DNA from: Alphaproteobacteria bacterium
Lineage (GTDB): Bacteria; Pseudomonadota; Alphaproteobacteria; RF32; CAG-239
Assembly (NCBI GenBank): GCA_017467515.1
Contig: JAFUSU010000032.1
Coordinates: 1-64,000, forward strand
Direction of reading: 5' to 3'
Length of the DNA stretch: 64,000 bases
A program made the translations under genes and the position numbers. Numbering within the stretch: the first letter of the stretch is position 1; each line of letters opens with the position of its first letter. Below the pieces are notes generated by a model, which saw nothing but the letters and a program-made list of their open reading frames with translations, ran no database searches and had not been told where the DNA came from. This document shows, in pieces, positions 26,185 to 34,698 of the stretch.

Positions 26185-27600
26185 CTACGCAGACTTTTTA
26201 GCTGTTTTAGTTTTGGCGCTTTTAGCTTCCGATTTTGTTTCCGCTTTAGCTTTTGTTGTTTTAGTCGGCTTTGAAACCTTAGCATCACTGAAATTATATA
26301 ATTCCTCAATGCTTACGTTTTTCTCAGAAACAGAAGCCTGACCGAAAATATAGTCAACAATTTTCTCTTCCATAACGGGAGCCTTCAAAGATTCAATAGC
26401 TTGCTTATTCTTTAAGTAGAAATCAAAAACAGCTTTTTCTTGCCCCGGATATTTTTTAGCCTCATTCATAATGGCTTTATTAATATCTTCCGGAGTAATA
26501 GTAATTTTAGCTGATTTACCGATTTCAGAAAGCAACAATCCAAGTTTAACACGACGAACAGCAATTTCCTTATATTCTTCCATAAGTTTATCTTCAGATT
26601 TTGCTTTTTCTTCTTCGTCTAACTGATTGTATTTTTTAGCATTATTATATTGATCTATAATTGCTTTATACTCGGCATCAACCAACCCTTGAGGAACATC
26701 AAAATGATATTCTTTATCTAAATTGTCTAATAATTGACGTTTTAACTTCATACGACTGACTGCTTCGTAATCATTTTGAATGCGAGATTTTATGGTTTCT
26801 TTTAATTTTTCAAGAGAATCTTCACCCATAGATTTTGCAAATTCGTCATTAATTTCAACATCTTTTGCTTCACGAAGTTCTTTAATTTCAACAGCAAAAA
26901 CAGAATCTTTTCCTGCCAAATCTTTCGCATGATAATTATCGGGGAATTTTACCTTAACATCAACTTTATCGCCTGCTTTTTTACCGATAAGTTGATCCTC
27001 GAAACCAGGAATGAAAGAGCCGGAACCTAATTCCAACGGATAATTTTCACCCTTTCCGCCCTGAAATTCAACGCCGTCAACAGAACCGACGAAATCAATA
27101 ACAACAGTATCTCCTTTTTTGGCAGCTCTGTCCGTTTCTACTTTGACAACATTGCGGCGAGATTGTGCTAAAAATTTCATCGCTTTATCAATTTCTTCCT
27201 GAGGAACTTCCGCAACCGGTTTTTCTAATTTAAGAGTTTTCAAATCCCCGAATTTAATTTCAGGCAAAACCTCAAAAGTCATTTCAAAACCGATATCTTT
27301 TCCATCTTCAAACTTATCTAATTTAATATCGGGTGTCATAGCCGGTACTAATTTTTTTGAAGTTAAAATTTCATTGACGGATGCATTAATCATCTCATCT
27401 AAAACTTCCCCCAAAACGGACGGACGAAATTTTTGCATTAACATTGCTTTTGGAGCTTTACCGGGACGAAAACCTGGCAATTTTGTTGTTTTTCCTAAAG
27501 TTGTTACTTTGGCATCAACTTTACTTTCAAAATCAGAACTTTTAATAGTAACCTGAAATGCTTTTTTGAGTCCATCGGACTTTAACTCTTTTACGTTCAT
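26185..27600 (-). CDS. tig: Trigger factor (ribosome-associated chaperone and PPIase)
   Basis: Binds the ribosome near the exit tunnel and shields nascent chains. The 471 residues have the ribosome-binding loop PGFRPGKAPKAM (about 38-49), an FKBP-type PPIase domain (about 160-245; VVIDFVGSVDGVEFQGG, GSGSFIPGFEDQL) and a helical chaperone domain. A Lys/Ala/Thr-rich tail (about 440-471) is extra relative to E. coli. The ATG at 27600 is preferred with AAAGAG 6 bases upstream; the longer open frame runs through a terminator and tRNA-Leu and is not real. It is downstream of tRNA-Leu but separated by a strong terminator. Confidence 0.95.
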   Translation of the reverse strand: MNVKELKSDGLKKAFQVTIKSSDFESKVDAKVTTLGKTTKLPGFRPGKAPKAMLMQKFRPSVLGEVLDEMINASVNEILTSKKLVPAMTPDIKLDKFEDGKDIGFEMTFEVLPEIKFGDLKTLKLEKPVAEVPQEEIDKAMKFLAQSRRNVVKVETDRAAKKGDTVVIDFVGSVDGVEFQGGKGENYPLELGSGSFIPGFEDQLIGKKAGDKVDVKVKFPDNYHAKDLAGKDSVFAVEIKELREAKDVEINDEFAKSMGEDSLEKLKETIKSRIQNDYEAVSRMKLKRQLLDNLDKEYHFDVPQGLVDAEYKAIIDQYNNAKKYNQLDEEEKAKSEDKLMEEYKEIAVRRVKLGLLLSEIGKSAKITITPEDINKAIMNEAKKYPGQEKAVFDFYLKNKQAIESLKAPVMEEKIVDYIFGQASVSEKNVSIEELYNFSDAKVSKPTKTTKAKAETKSEAKSAKTKTAKKSA

Positions 27601-27628
27601 ACTCATCTCTTTACTGAAAAAAATTAAA

Positions 27629-27654
27629 CCAGCCAATCGTTTCCGATCGGTTGG
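27629..27654 (-). terminator. Terminator directly abutting tRNA-Leu, sharing its CCA
   Basis: An 11-bp stem with one mismatch and a GAAA loop begins at the CCA end of the tRNA (27652-27654) and is followed by a T-rich run. The genomic CCA forms the first three pairs. Confidence 0.75.
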
Positions 27655-27735
27655 TGCGGACGGAGAGACTCGAACTCTCACAGCAAAGCCACTAGATCCT
27701 AAGTCTAGCGTGTCTACCAATTTCACCACGTCCGC
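27652..27735 (-). tRNA. tRNA-Leu (anticodon TAG)
   Basis: A class II tRNA of 84 bases including encoded CCA. The acceptor GCGGACG pairs with CGTCCGC. The anticodon stem CTAGA/TCTAG encloses loop CTTAGGA, giving anticodon TAG for CTA codons. A long variable arm and the T-loop GTTCGAGTC are present. A TTGACC/TACTAT promoter lies just upstream. Confidence 0.97.
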
Positions 27736-27756
27736 AAATTAAAAGTGGTTGCTTGA

Positions 27757-27784
27757 ATAGTACATAAAAAATTCTTTAGGTCAA
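27757..27784 (-). promoter_or_regulatory. Sigma-70-like promoter of tRNA-Leu
   Basis: On the minus strand TTGACC (27784-27779), 16-base spacer, TACTAT (27762-27757), about 21 bases before the mature 5' end. Confidence 0.65.
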
Positions 27785-27812
27785 GATAAAATTCACAATC
27801 TCAATAAAATTA

Positions 27813-27841
27813 TTGTAATCTAAAGTAATATTTAATATGAT
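27813..27841 (+). promoter_or_regulatory. Sigma-70-like promoter of the SHOCT-repeat lipoprotein
   Basis: TTGTAA (27813-27818), 17-base spacer, TATGAT (27836-27841), then an AAGGAG SD and the GTG start at 27886. Confidence 0.5.
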
Positions 27842-27885
27842 GAGCGAAAATAGTGCGCACAAGATTATAATTAAGGAGCAAAATC

Positions 27886-29169
27886 GTGTTTCGCAAATCA
27901 TTGAAATTCAGCATATTAGCTTTATTGGCGGCAACTTCTCTTACGGCCTGCGGTCTTTTTCATCATACCGATACACCTGAAGATAAAGGTTTCTTCTACT
28001 TTGGAGATAACGGTAAGCGTGAAGCGGAATTAGCAGTCGTTGCTTATACACAAGGTCATTTTGATGAAGCTGATGATCATATTCGAGAAGCTTTACACGA
28101 CAACAAAAAAAATGAAATTGCAATGCTCGTCGGAGCTTTGGTATCAGAAAAAACAAATCGTCCAAATCGCGCCAGACAATTTTATGAAGACATCTTGCTC
28201 TACAACGGAAATGAGCTTTCCGTTCTTGGGGCAACAACACCGGAACCGCAAAAAATAACGGAAATTGCCCGGAAACGTCTGCGTCAATTAAATTTAAGCC
28301 AAAACAAATTGATTATTGAAGACTCGGCGGGAAATAAAGTGTTTAATATCAGTAATGAAGCTTCCGTCAAAAACGGAACAAAGGCAATGGAGGAAGCTTT
28401 ATTTATCCGTCAGAAACACATTGGTCAAAAAAGCGCCGCCGAAGCCAAAGCAGATCGCAATGCGATCGATGTTTTGTTTGATGACGGCGAAAAGAATACG
28501 GTTTCAAGATTTATAATTCTAAAGGAATTGGCTGAAAATGACCTCATCACGAAAGATGAATTTTTGCGTGCACGACAAGCTAATATCGGAGGTTTATTAC
28601 CTCTGACCAAAAACCCGCCGTCATCTCAGGTTGTTAAACCCGTTCCGACTGCCGGCATTATTATTGACAGAATCAATGCACTCAAATCAGCTGTTGAAGA
28701 TCGTGCCATTTCGGCAAAAGAATTTTCGGCAGAACGTAATTTAATTATTGAAGCTGTTTTGCCTCCGCATCCGAGCCAAAGATTAAAGAAAAAAGCACCG
28801 GCTAAAGATATTATCAACGCCGCAAAAGATCTTCGCAAACTGGAAGTTATTTATGACCTGAATTTAATTACCTCGGATGAAAAAGAACAAGAAAGAAAAG
28901 CTATTGAGCAAAGTTTAGGACTTAATCCGGAAGCAACGAATAATGAGCCGAAAACGCTTTTAGAACAATACGTTCAGCCTCAGCCTGTTCAACCCCAAGC
29001 TCAACTTCAAGCTCAGCCTCAACCGATTATCGTCAATGAGGTCATTAAAGTCGTTGAACCGGAAACAGAAACGCCAACAACAAAAGCAAAAAACACCATT
29101 ACGGCAACAAAGCCCACGGAAACACCTCAACCGCTTGTTCCTGATGTATCCAGTCCATTTAACAAATAA
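27886..29169 (+). CDS. Lipoprotein with TPR-like N-terminus and three SHOCT-like repeats (427 aa)
   Basis: Starts at GTG after a strong SD. A lipobox (SLTAC, Cys22) predicts lipidation. Residues 45-115 are helical in the manner of TPR repeats (AVVAYTQGHFDEADDHIREAL). Three segments resemble the short SHOCT motif, in which a helix pair is joined by LIT.(D/E)EF: about 209-237 (ELAENDLITKDEF), about 262-293 (SAVEDRAISAKEF) and about 312-345 (YDLNLITSDEKEQE). The last 80 residues are rich in Pro, Gln and Thr, with repeated QPQ/QAQ. No enzyme domain is visible. Function unknown; it may act as an envelope scaffold. prfC follows 26 bases later on the same strand. Confidence 0.7.
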   Translation: MFRKSLKFSILALLAATSLTACGLFHHTDTPEDKGFFYFGDNGKREAELAVVAYTQGHFDEADDHIREALHDNKKNEIAMLVGALVSEKTNRPNRARQFYEDILLYNGNELSVLGATTPEPQKITEIARKRLRQLNLSQNKLIIEDSAGNKVFNISNEASVKNGTKAMEEALFIRQKHIGQKSAAEAKADRNAIDVLFDDGEKNTVSRFIILKELAENDLITKDEFLRARQANIGGLLPLTKNPPSSQVVKPVPTAGIIIDRINALKSAVEDRAISAKEFSAERNLIIEAVLPPHPSQRLKKKAPAKDIINAAKDLRKLEVIYDLNLITSDEKEQERKAIEQSLGLNPEATNNEPKTLLEQYVQPQPVQPQAQLQAQPQPIIVNEVIKVVEPETETPTTKAKNTITATKPTETPQPLVPDVSSPFNK

Positions 29170-29195
29170 TTTGAGTAAGAAAGCAACAACAAATA

Positions 29196-30779
29196 ATGAA
29201 TAACAATAATCCTCGCAAAACATTTGCGATTATTTCTCACCCTGACGCCGGTAAAACAACTCTGACCGAAAAATTATTACTGTTTGGCGGTGCCATTCAA
29301 CAAGCCGGTGCCGTTAAGGCTCGTGGAGAAAATCGCCGTGCTCATTCAGATTGGATGAAAGTCGAACAAGAACGCGGTATTTCCGTTGCCTCCTCAGTAA
29401 TGACTTTTGATTACAAAGGAATTACCTTTAATTTACTGGATACACCGGGACACGAAGACTTTTCCGAAGATACATACCGTGTTCTCACGGCCGTTGATTC
29501 GTCCATTATGGTTATTGATTCGGCCAAAGGTATTGAAGCTCAAACAAAAAAATTATTTGAAGTTTGTCGTTTGCGTGATGTTCCTATTATCACCTTTATC
29601 AATAAGCTTGACCGCGAGGGTTTAGACCCGTTTTTATTGCTCGATGACATTGAAAAAACGCTGGCTCTTGATGTCACACCGGCCAGTTGGCCGATTGGTA
29701 TGGGAAAAGATTTCCTCGGGTGTTATGACTTATTAAATGATCAGCTTATTTTATTGAATAAGACCGGAAACAAGGGACAAATCAACGCCACCATTGAAAC
29801 CTGCCAAGGATTAGACGATCAAAAATTAGATCAGTTATTACCGGCTCACGCTGTTGCAAAATTAAGAGAAGACGTCACAATGGTCCGAGAACTGTGTCCT
29901 GCCTTTGATAAAGATCTCTATTTAGCCGGTGCACTGACACCTGTCTTTTTCGGAAGTGCTATCAATAATTTCGGTGTAAAAGAAGTACTGGAAGGATTAC
30001 ATCAATTAGCCCCCTTACCTCGCCCGCATCCTGCCATCGAACGTGAGGTTCAGCCCAATGAAAATAAGGTCACCGGATTTATCTTTAAAATTCAGGCTAA
30101 TATGGACCCTAAACATCGTGACAGAATTGCTTTTATGCGTTTATGTTCCGGACACTTTAAACGTGGTATGACCTTAACACAGGTAAGAACTGGAAAAGGA
30201 TTAAAAGTTCCAACGCCTGTTATGTTTTTAGCACAAGAAAGAGAATTGGCTGAAGATGCCTTCGCCGGAGATATTATCGGTATTCCTAACCACGGACAAC
30301 TGCGTATCGGAGACAGTTTAACTGAAGGTGAAAAGATCCATTTTACGGGCATACCGAGTTTTGCTCCTGAATTATTAAAAAGTGTTCGCGCTCTTGATCC
30401 TCTTAAGTCCAAACATTTGGGTAATGCTTTGCAACAAATTGCAGAAGAAGGAGGAGCCAGTGTTTTTAAACCGATTGTCGGCTCAGAATGGATTGTGGGC
30501 GTTGTAGGAACTTTACAGTTTGAAGTTATGGCGGACCGGATTCGTTCCGAATTCGGAATTCCTGTTATTTTCGAACCGACACAATATTACACGGCTCGTT
30601 GGGTTTCTTCGTCTGATAAAGACGAATTTAAAAAATTTCAAGACACAAATCAGCTTAATATTGCAGAAGATCATGATGGAGAGATTGTCTTTTTGGCCAG
30701 AAATGCTTGGCATTTAGGAAAAATTCAAGAAGACTTTCCAAAGTTGGTTTTGAGCAAAACAAGAGAACAGGTTATATAA
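29196..30779 (+). CDS. prfC: Peptide chain release factor 3
   Basis: A GTPase that recycles RF1/RF2 after termination. The 527 residues show G1 SHPDAGKTT (14-22), the RF3-specific stretch GAVKARGENRRAHSDWM, G2 ERGISVASS (about 54-62), G3 DTPGHEDF (about 77-84), G4 NKLD (about 131-134), and the RF3 C-terminal domains. Length and motifs match PrfC and differ from EF-G. It ends at a strong terminator. It may be co-transcribed with the lipoprotein upstream. Confidence 0.96.
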   Translation: MNNNNPRKTFAIISHPDAGKTTLTEKLLLFGGAIQQAGAVKARGENRRAHSDWMKVEQERGISVASSVMTFDYKGITFNLLDTPGHEDFSEDTYRVLTAVDSSIMVIDSAKGIEAQTKKLFEVCRLRDVPIITFINKLDREGLDPFLLLDDIEKTLALDVTPASWPIGMGKDFLGCYDLLNDQLILLNKTGNKGQINATIETCQGLDDQKLDQLLPAHAVAKLREDVTMVRELCPAFDKDLYLAGALTPVFFGSAINNFGVKEVLEGLHQLAPLPRPHPAIEREVQPNENKVTGFIFKIQANMDPKHRDRIAFMRLCSGHFKRGMTLTQVRTGKGLKVPTPVMFLAQERELAEDAFAGDIIGIPNHGQLRIGDSLTEGEKIHFTGIPSFAPELLKSVRALDPLKSKHLGNALQQIAEEGGASVFKPIVGSEWIVGVVGTLQFEVMADRIRSEFGIPVIFEPTQYYTARWVSSSDKDEFKKFQDTNQLNIAEDHDGEIVFLARNAWHLGKIQEDFPKLVLSKTREQVI

Positions 30780-30781
30780 AT

Positions 30782-30812
30782 AAAAAAGCACCGTAAAACG
30801 GTGCTTTTTTTC
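30782..30812. terminator. Bidirectional terminator
   Basis: AAAAGCACCGT pairs with ACGGTGCTTTT around AAA, with A- and T-runs on either side. It separates prfC from the convergent gene at 30826. Confidence 0.85.
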
Positions 30813-30825
30813 TACGGAAACAATA

Positions 30826-31320
30826 TCACAAAACTTGTTTACGGATAAGCGGACGCAATTTATAATTTCCGCGTCTTTCTGACCTTTTCGTTTTTCCTTC
30901 GGGAAAAACTTTAATCCAAGTTTCATAACAGCCACAATCAGAGTCAGTCCAGTAATATCCTTGCCAAAGAGGCTTTTTAGCTTTTTCCAAAGCTTTATTT
31001 ACCACACAGATTTCATCTGCCAGTAATTCCATCTCTCGAATATCCGCGACAATGCAATTTTTCTCAAGATTAAAATTTCTTACGGGAAAAAACTTATATA
31101 CATCTTGGGCTGATGCGTTCTGTTCACTAAAGATATCACCATAAATATCTTGTCCTCTGATGAGAACAATCACGGCTTTAAGGGACTTTCCTTCGAGCAA
31201 ATCATCTGAGCAGGTATCATCGTCATACCAATACTGCCCGATATGAATCTTGGGCAAATTTTTCGCCAACAGTGAAATAGTTGACACTCCTTCATTTTGT
31301 TTTACTTGTTCCATTTCCAT
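30826..31320 (-). CDS. Orphan protein (164 aa), related to the product at 38503-39066
   Basis: No signal peptide or membrane helix. It contains IHIGQYWYDDDTCSDD...KSLKAVIVL...IYGDIF (about 25-65), closely paralleled in the protein at 38503 by VEIGMYWYADDT...KSLKSLVLIV...IVYGDSF. The C-terminus, YYWTDSDCGCYETW then GNYKLRPLI, resembles the end of DUF1566/Fibrobacter-paralogue-like domains (Y.WSS...A....G...Y.RPV). No SD precedes the ATG; the leader is A/T only and similar to that of 38503. Function unknown. Possibly acquired from Bacteroidetes-like donors, where such proteins and SD-poor starts are common. Confidence 0.6.
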   Translation of the reverse strand: MEMEQVKQNEGVSTISLLAKNLPKIHIGQYWYDDDTCSDDLLEGKSLKAVIVLIRGQDIYGDIFSEQNASAQDVYKFFPVRNFNLEKNCIVADIREMELLADEICVVNKALEKAKKPLWQGYYWTDSDCGCYETWIKVFPEGKTKRSERRGNYKLRPLIRKQVL

Positions 31321-31562
31321 AATAATGCATTTTAAAATTTATAAATAATAAAGTTAGCAGAATAAATTTATTGAGCTCATTAATTAAAATCAACCATAAA
31401 AAAAAAGTTCTACCCAAAAGATAGAACTTTTATTACATACTTTTCAAACATATCCTGATAAGTTTTTTTTCAAACAGAAATATCTTAAAAAAACATACCT
31501 TATCTACATATTTTTCAATATATGGTATGAGCATCATTACTTTATTCTTTAAAGTTTATTAA
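31321..31562. other. Intergenic stretch without a gene
   Basis: About 240 A/T-rich bases between two minus-strand genes. Besides the terminator hairpin at 31404-31432, which can serve comEC, and the upstream leader of the orphan gene at 30826, nothing is recognised. Confidence 0.5.
31404..31432 (-). terminator. Terminator of comEC
   Basis: AAAGTTCTA pairs with TAGAACTTT; a long T-run follows on the minus strand. It lies about 130 bases after the comEC stop codon. Confidence 0.7.
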
Positions 31563-33608
31563 TCAATAATTATTTATTGTCCAGTAACGTTGTCCGATTT
31601 TTTCGCTGACTGTTTGTACAATTGGATTTGAGATATTGTAAACAGCCAAAGCGCCTTCATTAGAGTAATTTTTATGATTCAAAACAAAGCCACCTTTTTT
31701 ATTCAATTCAGCCTTATCTTTATAAATACATTTTTCTTTATTGCATTGCAAATCGATTAACTTTTTATCCGTTATTGAACCGCGATAAATTTTCTTTAAA
31801 ATTTGAGAGGCATCCTCTGATAATACGCTTATGGCTAATTTTTCACGCCACATTTGCTTAGTAAAATAATTGCCACGGTTCGGTAAAATGACAAGTTTTT
31901 CAAAATTATCTTTTACGGCAAAAGTCTTAGCCTCGTTATCGACCAAAATATCCGGTATTTTAACCGTCCAAATTGATAAAAATCCTATCAGAACGGCAAA
32001 CCACCCTAAATGCCGCCATTTTGTCTGCCAAATTGCCAGCCACAATCCACCGCAAACGATGATAAACAATCCCCAAGCCGGCATTGAAAGAACTTGTAAT
32101 GAAGCACCGTTGATACCAGCAACATAATTTGTAATATGGTTAACAAGCGAGATTCCCTCTCCGACAAAATATAAAGCATACGTTTCTATTCCGAAGGGCA
32201 TAAGTAATAAAGACAACAACACAGCGGGCATAATCCATAACGCGATAATCGGACCGGCCAATAAATTAGCCAAACTTGTATAAACAGAAATACGATTAAA
32301 ATGATAAATAACAAAAGGTAAGGTTGCCAAACTTGCAACAAAATCTGCAACAACTATTCCGATTAGATAAATAATCACACCTTTTCCGAAACAAAATAAG
32401 TAAGACCTTTTACAATCTTTTCCTATTCTGCCGGAAAATGAGCCGGCATATTTTTCATAAAAGGCAATTAACATAATGGCGGCAGCAAAGGACATCTGAA
32501 AACCGGCACTGATAACAACTTGCGGTTCAAAAATCAAAATCAACAAAGATGCCCATGCTGCCATACGCATAGATATTGCTTTACGACCGCATAGTACACC
32601 GATTAAAACTAACGCAGTCATAATAAAGGCGCGCTGCGTAGAAATTTGCCAACCGGATATAATCAGATAAATAAAACCCATTCCTAATGCAAATAATGCT
32701 GCTATTTTTTTTGTATCAAACCTTAAGGCGACAGAGGGAAAACAAGCTAAAATCCAACGAATAATTACAAACATTAAACCGGCAATCATCCCCATGTGCA
32801 AACCGGATATTGCCAGAAAATGTGCCAAACCGGCATCACGATATTCTGCGGTCTGTCGAATACTGATTCGCCCTCTTTCACCAGCAATCACGGCTGCAGC
32901 TATACCTGCCGTTTCCGGTGGCAAAGTTGCATATATTTTAGCAACAATTTTTTGCCTAATTTTTTCAAAAAAAGGAAGAAAGATATCAGGTTTAACGCCA
33001 ATATTCTGACAGGGAATTTGATGAACGGAGACATCGGAAAAACCGGTTGCTTTAAGTCCTTGGAAAAATTGCTGACGATTAAACTGATAACTGTTGAGTA
33101 AATTAGGCATCATTAACGGCTGAAATTCAGCAACGGTTTCCAGACAATGTCCCACCTTGATTTTAGGATTATCTTGTAAAGGCGTTAAACGATATTTTCC
33201 TTCAATAGAGCGTCCTTGAAAATTTTGCAGATGATCCAATATCAAATAACGCCGACCTCGATAATTATAACCGATAGAAGAAACATATCCTTTGAGATAA
33301 AGTGTTTTTTCATGCCGAAGCAAAGGAATTTTATTTTGATGATATGCTCTCAGTTGAATATCTGTAAATCCGAGAGCAATAACAGAAACAACAGCAAGCA
33401 CAGCCAAACGGTTGGGATATTTTCTCCATAAATAAGCTAAAACAATAAGAGTTTCAATAACAACGAGAGTCACCCATATTGTCGGCTCAAACGTTAAACT
33501 GAAATAGAAAAGGATTCCTAAGGCAAAAAGAACCGGAAACCATAAGAAAAGTCGCTCCTTTTCTCGTTCTAAAATATGATGAAAATAATAGAGAAAAGTC
33601 GATATCAT
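31563..33608 (-). CDS. comEC: ComEC/Rec2 family DNA uptake channel protein
   Basis: A 681-residue inner-membrane protein. It has an N-terminal DUF4131-type region (helices, then an OB-like domain near 100-195 with CLETVAEFQPLMMPNLLNSYQFNRQ), and the competence channel domain with the signature GLAHFLAISGLHMGM (about 261-275), WQISTQRAFIM and many helices. The C-terminal 120 residues do not show the HxHxDH metallo-beta-lactamase motif found in many ComEC proteins, so the nuclease-like part seems degenerate or replaced. The ATG at 33608 is used after AAGGTAG. It follows mrp by 10 bases. Confidence 0.88.
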   Translation of the reverse strand: MISTFLYYFHHILEREKERLFLWFPVLFALGILFYFSLTFEPTIWVTLVVIETLIVLAYLWRKYPNRLAVLAVVSVIALGFTDIQLRAYHQNKIPLLRHEKTLYLKGYVSSIGYNYRGRRYLILDHLQNFQGRSIEGKYRLTPLQDNPKIKVGHCLETVAEFQPLMMPNLLNSYQFNRQQFFQGLKATGFSDVSVHQIPCQNIGVKPDIFLPFFEKIRQKIVAKIYATLPPETAGIAAAVIAGERGRISIRQTAEYRDAGLAHFLAISGLHMGMIAGLMFVIIRWILACFPSVALRFDTKKIAALFALGMGFIYLIISGWQISTQRAFIMTALVLIGVLCGRKAISMRMAAWASLLILIFEPQVVISAGFQMSFAAAIMLIAFYEKYAGSFSGRIGKDCKRSYLFCFGKGVIIYLIGIVVADFVASLATLPFVIYHFNRISVYTSLANLLAGPIIALWIMPAVLLSLLLMPFGIETYALYFVGEGISLVNHITNYVAGINGASLQVLSMPAWGLFIIVCGGLWLAIWQTKWRHLGWFAVLIGFLSIWTVKIPDILVDNEAKTFAVKDNFEKLVILPNRGNYFTKQMWREKLAISVLSEDASQILKKIYRGSITDKKLIDLQCNKEKCIYKDKAELNKKGGFVLNHKNYSNEGALAVYNISNPIVQTVSEKIGQRYWTINNY

Positions 33609-33618
33609 CAAAGCTACC

Positions 33619-34599
33619 TTACAATTTTTCCGCTATCTTAAGATATGCTTTGGCATACGCACTGTCCGGCTGACTATACACAATCGGTGTACCGCAGTCT
33701 GCATTTTCTCTGATAGAAATATGTAAAGGAATTTCTCCTAAGAATCTTTCTCCTAATTGAGCTGCAGTTTCTTGTGCGCCGGCGTGACCGAAAATATCTG
33801 CTCGGGTTCCGCATTTTTCACAAATATAGTAACTCATATTTTCGATGATACCGGCAATTTCAATTCCTGTCTTTCTAAACATATTGACACCTTTGACAGC
33901 ATCAATCAAAGCAATATCCTGCGGCGTAGAAACAATAACAGCTTCATCAATTTTCATCTTTTGCGATAATGTAATCTGGATATCCCCTGTTCCCGGCGGC
34001 ATATCAATCACCATTACATCAATTTCACCCCAGTTGGTATCATTGAATAATTGCTGAATTGCACCACAAGCTTTAGCACCGCGCCAAATCAAAGGCGTAT
34101 CTTTATCAATCATACTTCCGATAGACATTGATTTTATACCGAAACGTTCAAACGGTTCCAGTGTTTTACCGTCATTAGAGAAGACGGGATCATTTTCATA
34201 TCCTAACATTGTCGGTACAGACGGTCCGTAAATATCAGCATCAAAAACAGCTACTCGATTACCCAGCTTAGATAAAGCCAAAGCTAAATTAACAGCTGTT
34301 GTCGATTTACCAACACCACCCTTACCGGAAGCAACGGCAATAATTTTTTTAATTGAGGGAACATTCCATTTATCATTTTCCGGATTCATTACGGGTGCTT
34401 CTTTATCTGCCGTAAACACAAGAGACACCTTTTTTCCCTCTGCAAGTTCTGATAAGCGAGAGCGTAAAATTTCTATAAATTCTGAATGTTCCTGACGTTT
34501 ATTTAAACTCACAACGATGCGCTTATCAAATACACCTATACTGTCAATATCTTCAACCGGAAAATAGCTTCCGACTAATGCTTTGATTTTTTCTTCCAT
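33619..34599 (-). CDS. mrp: Mrp/ApbC-type Fe-S cluster carrier ATPase
   Basis: A P-loop ATPase of the Mrp/Nbp35 family, 326 residues. The deviant Walker A SGKGGVGKST (91-100), GPSVPTMLG, VIDMPPGTGDIQI (about 187-199) and the paired cysteines of CEKCG (about 251-255), which bind a bridging cluster in relatives, are all present. A shortened N-terminal MIP18-like domain (1-65) remains. It delivers Fe-S clusters in the cytoplasm. SD AGGAAAAC. It leads comEC in a probable two-gene unit and is divergent from hflK. Confidence 0.92.
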   Translation of the reverse strand: MEEKIKALVGSYFPVEDIDSIGVFDKRIVVSLNKRQEHSEFIEILRSRLSELAEGKKVSLVFTADKEAPVMNPENDKWNVPSIKKIIAVASGKGGVGKSTTAVNLALALSKLGNRVAVFDADIYGPSVPTMLGYENDPVFSNDGKTLEPFERFGIKSMSIGSMIDKDTPLIWRGAKACGAIQQLFNDTNWGEIDVMVIDMPPGTGDIQITLSQKMKIDEAVIVSTPQDIALIDAVKGVNMFRKTGIEIAGIIENMSYYICEKCGTRADIFGHAGAQETAAQLGERFLGEIPLHISIRENADCGTPIVYSQPDSAYAKAYLKIAEKL

Positions 34600-34631
34600 T
34601 TTGTTTTCCTGTTAATAACCGCTGACAAAAA

Positions 34632-34660
34632 TTGTTTTGTTATTATATTTATATTATATA
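34632..34660 (+). promoter_or_regulatory. Sigma-70-like promoter of hflK-hflC-htrA-holC
   Basis: TTGTTT (34632-34637), 17-base spacer, TATATA (34655-34660), about 38 bases before the hflK start. Confidence 0.4.
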
Positions 34661-34698
34661 TAAGAGCAACGCAATTATAAATCTTGAGAGGTGCATAA

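Noticed and set aside
27601-27729. N-terminal extension of trigger factor through the tRNA-Leu region
   Set aside because: The extra residues are the translated tRNA and its terminator. A good SD precedes the ATG at 27600.
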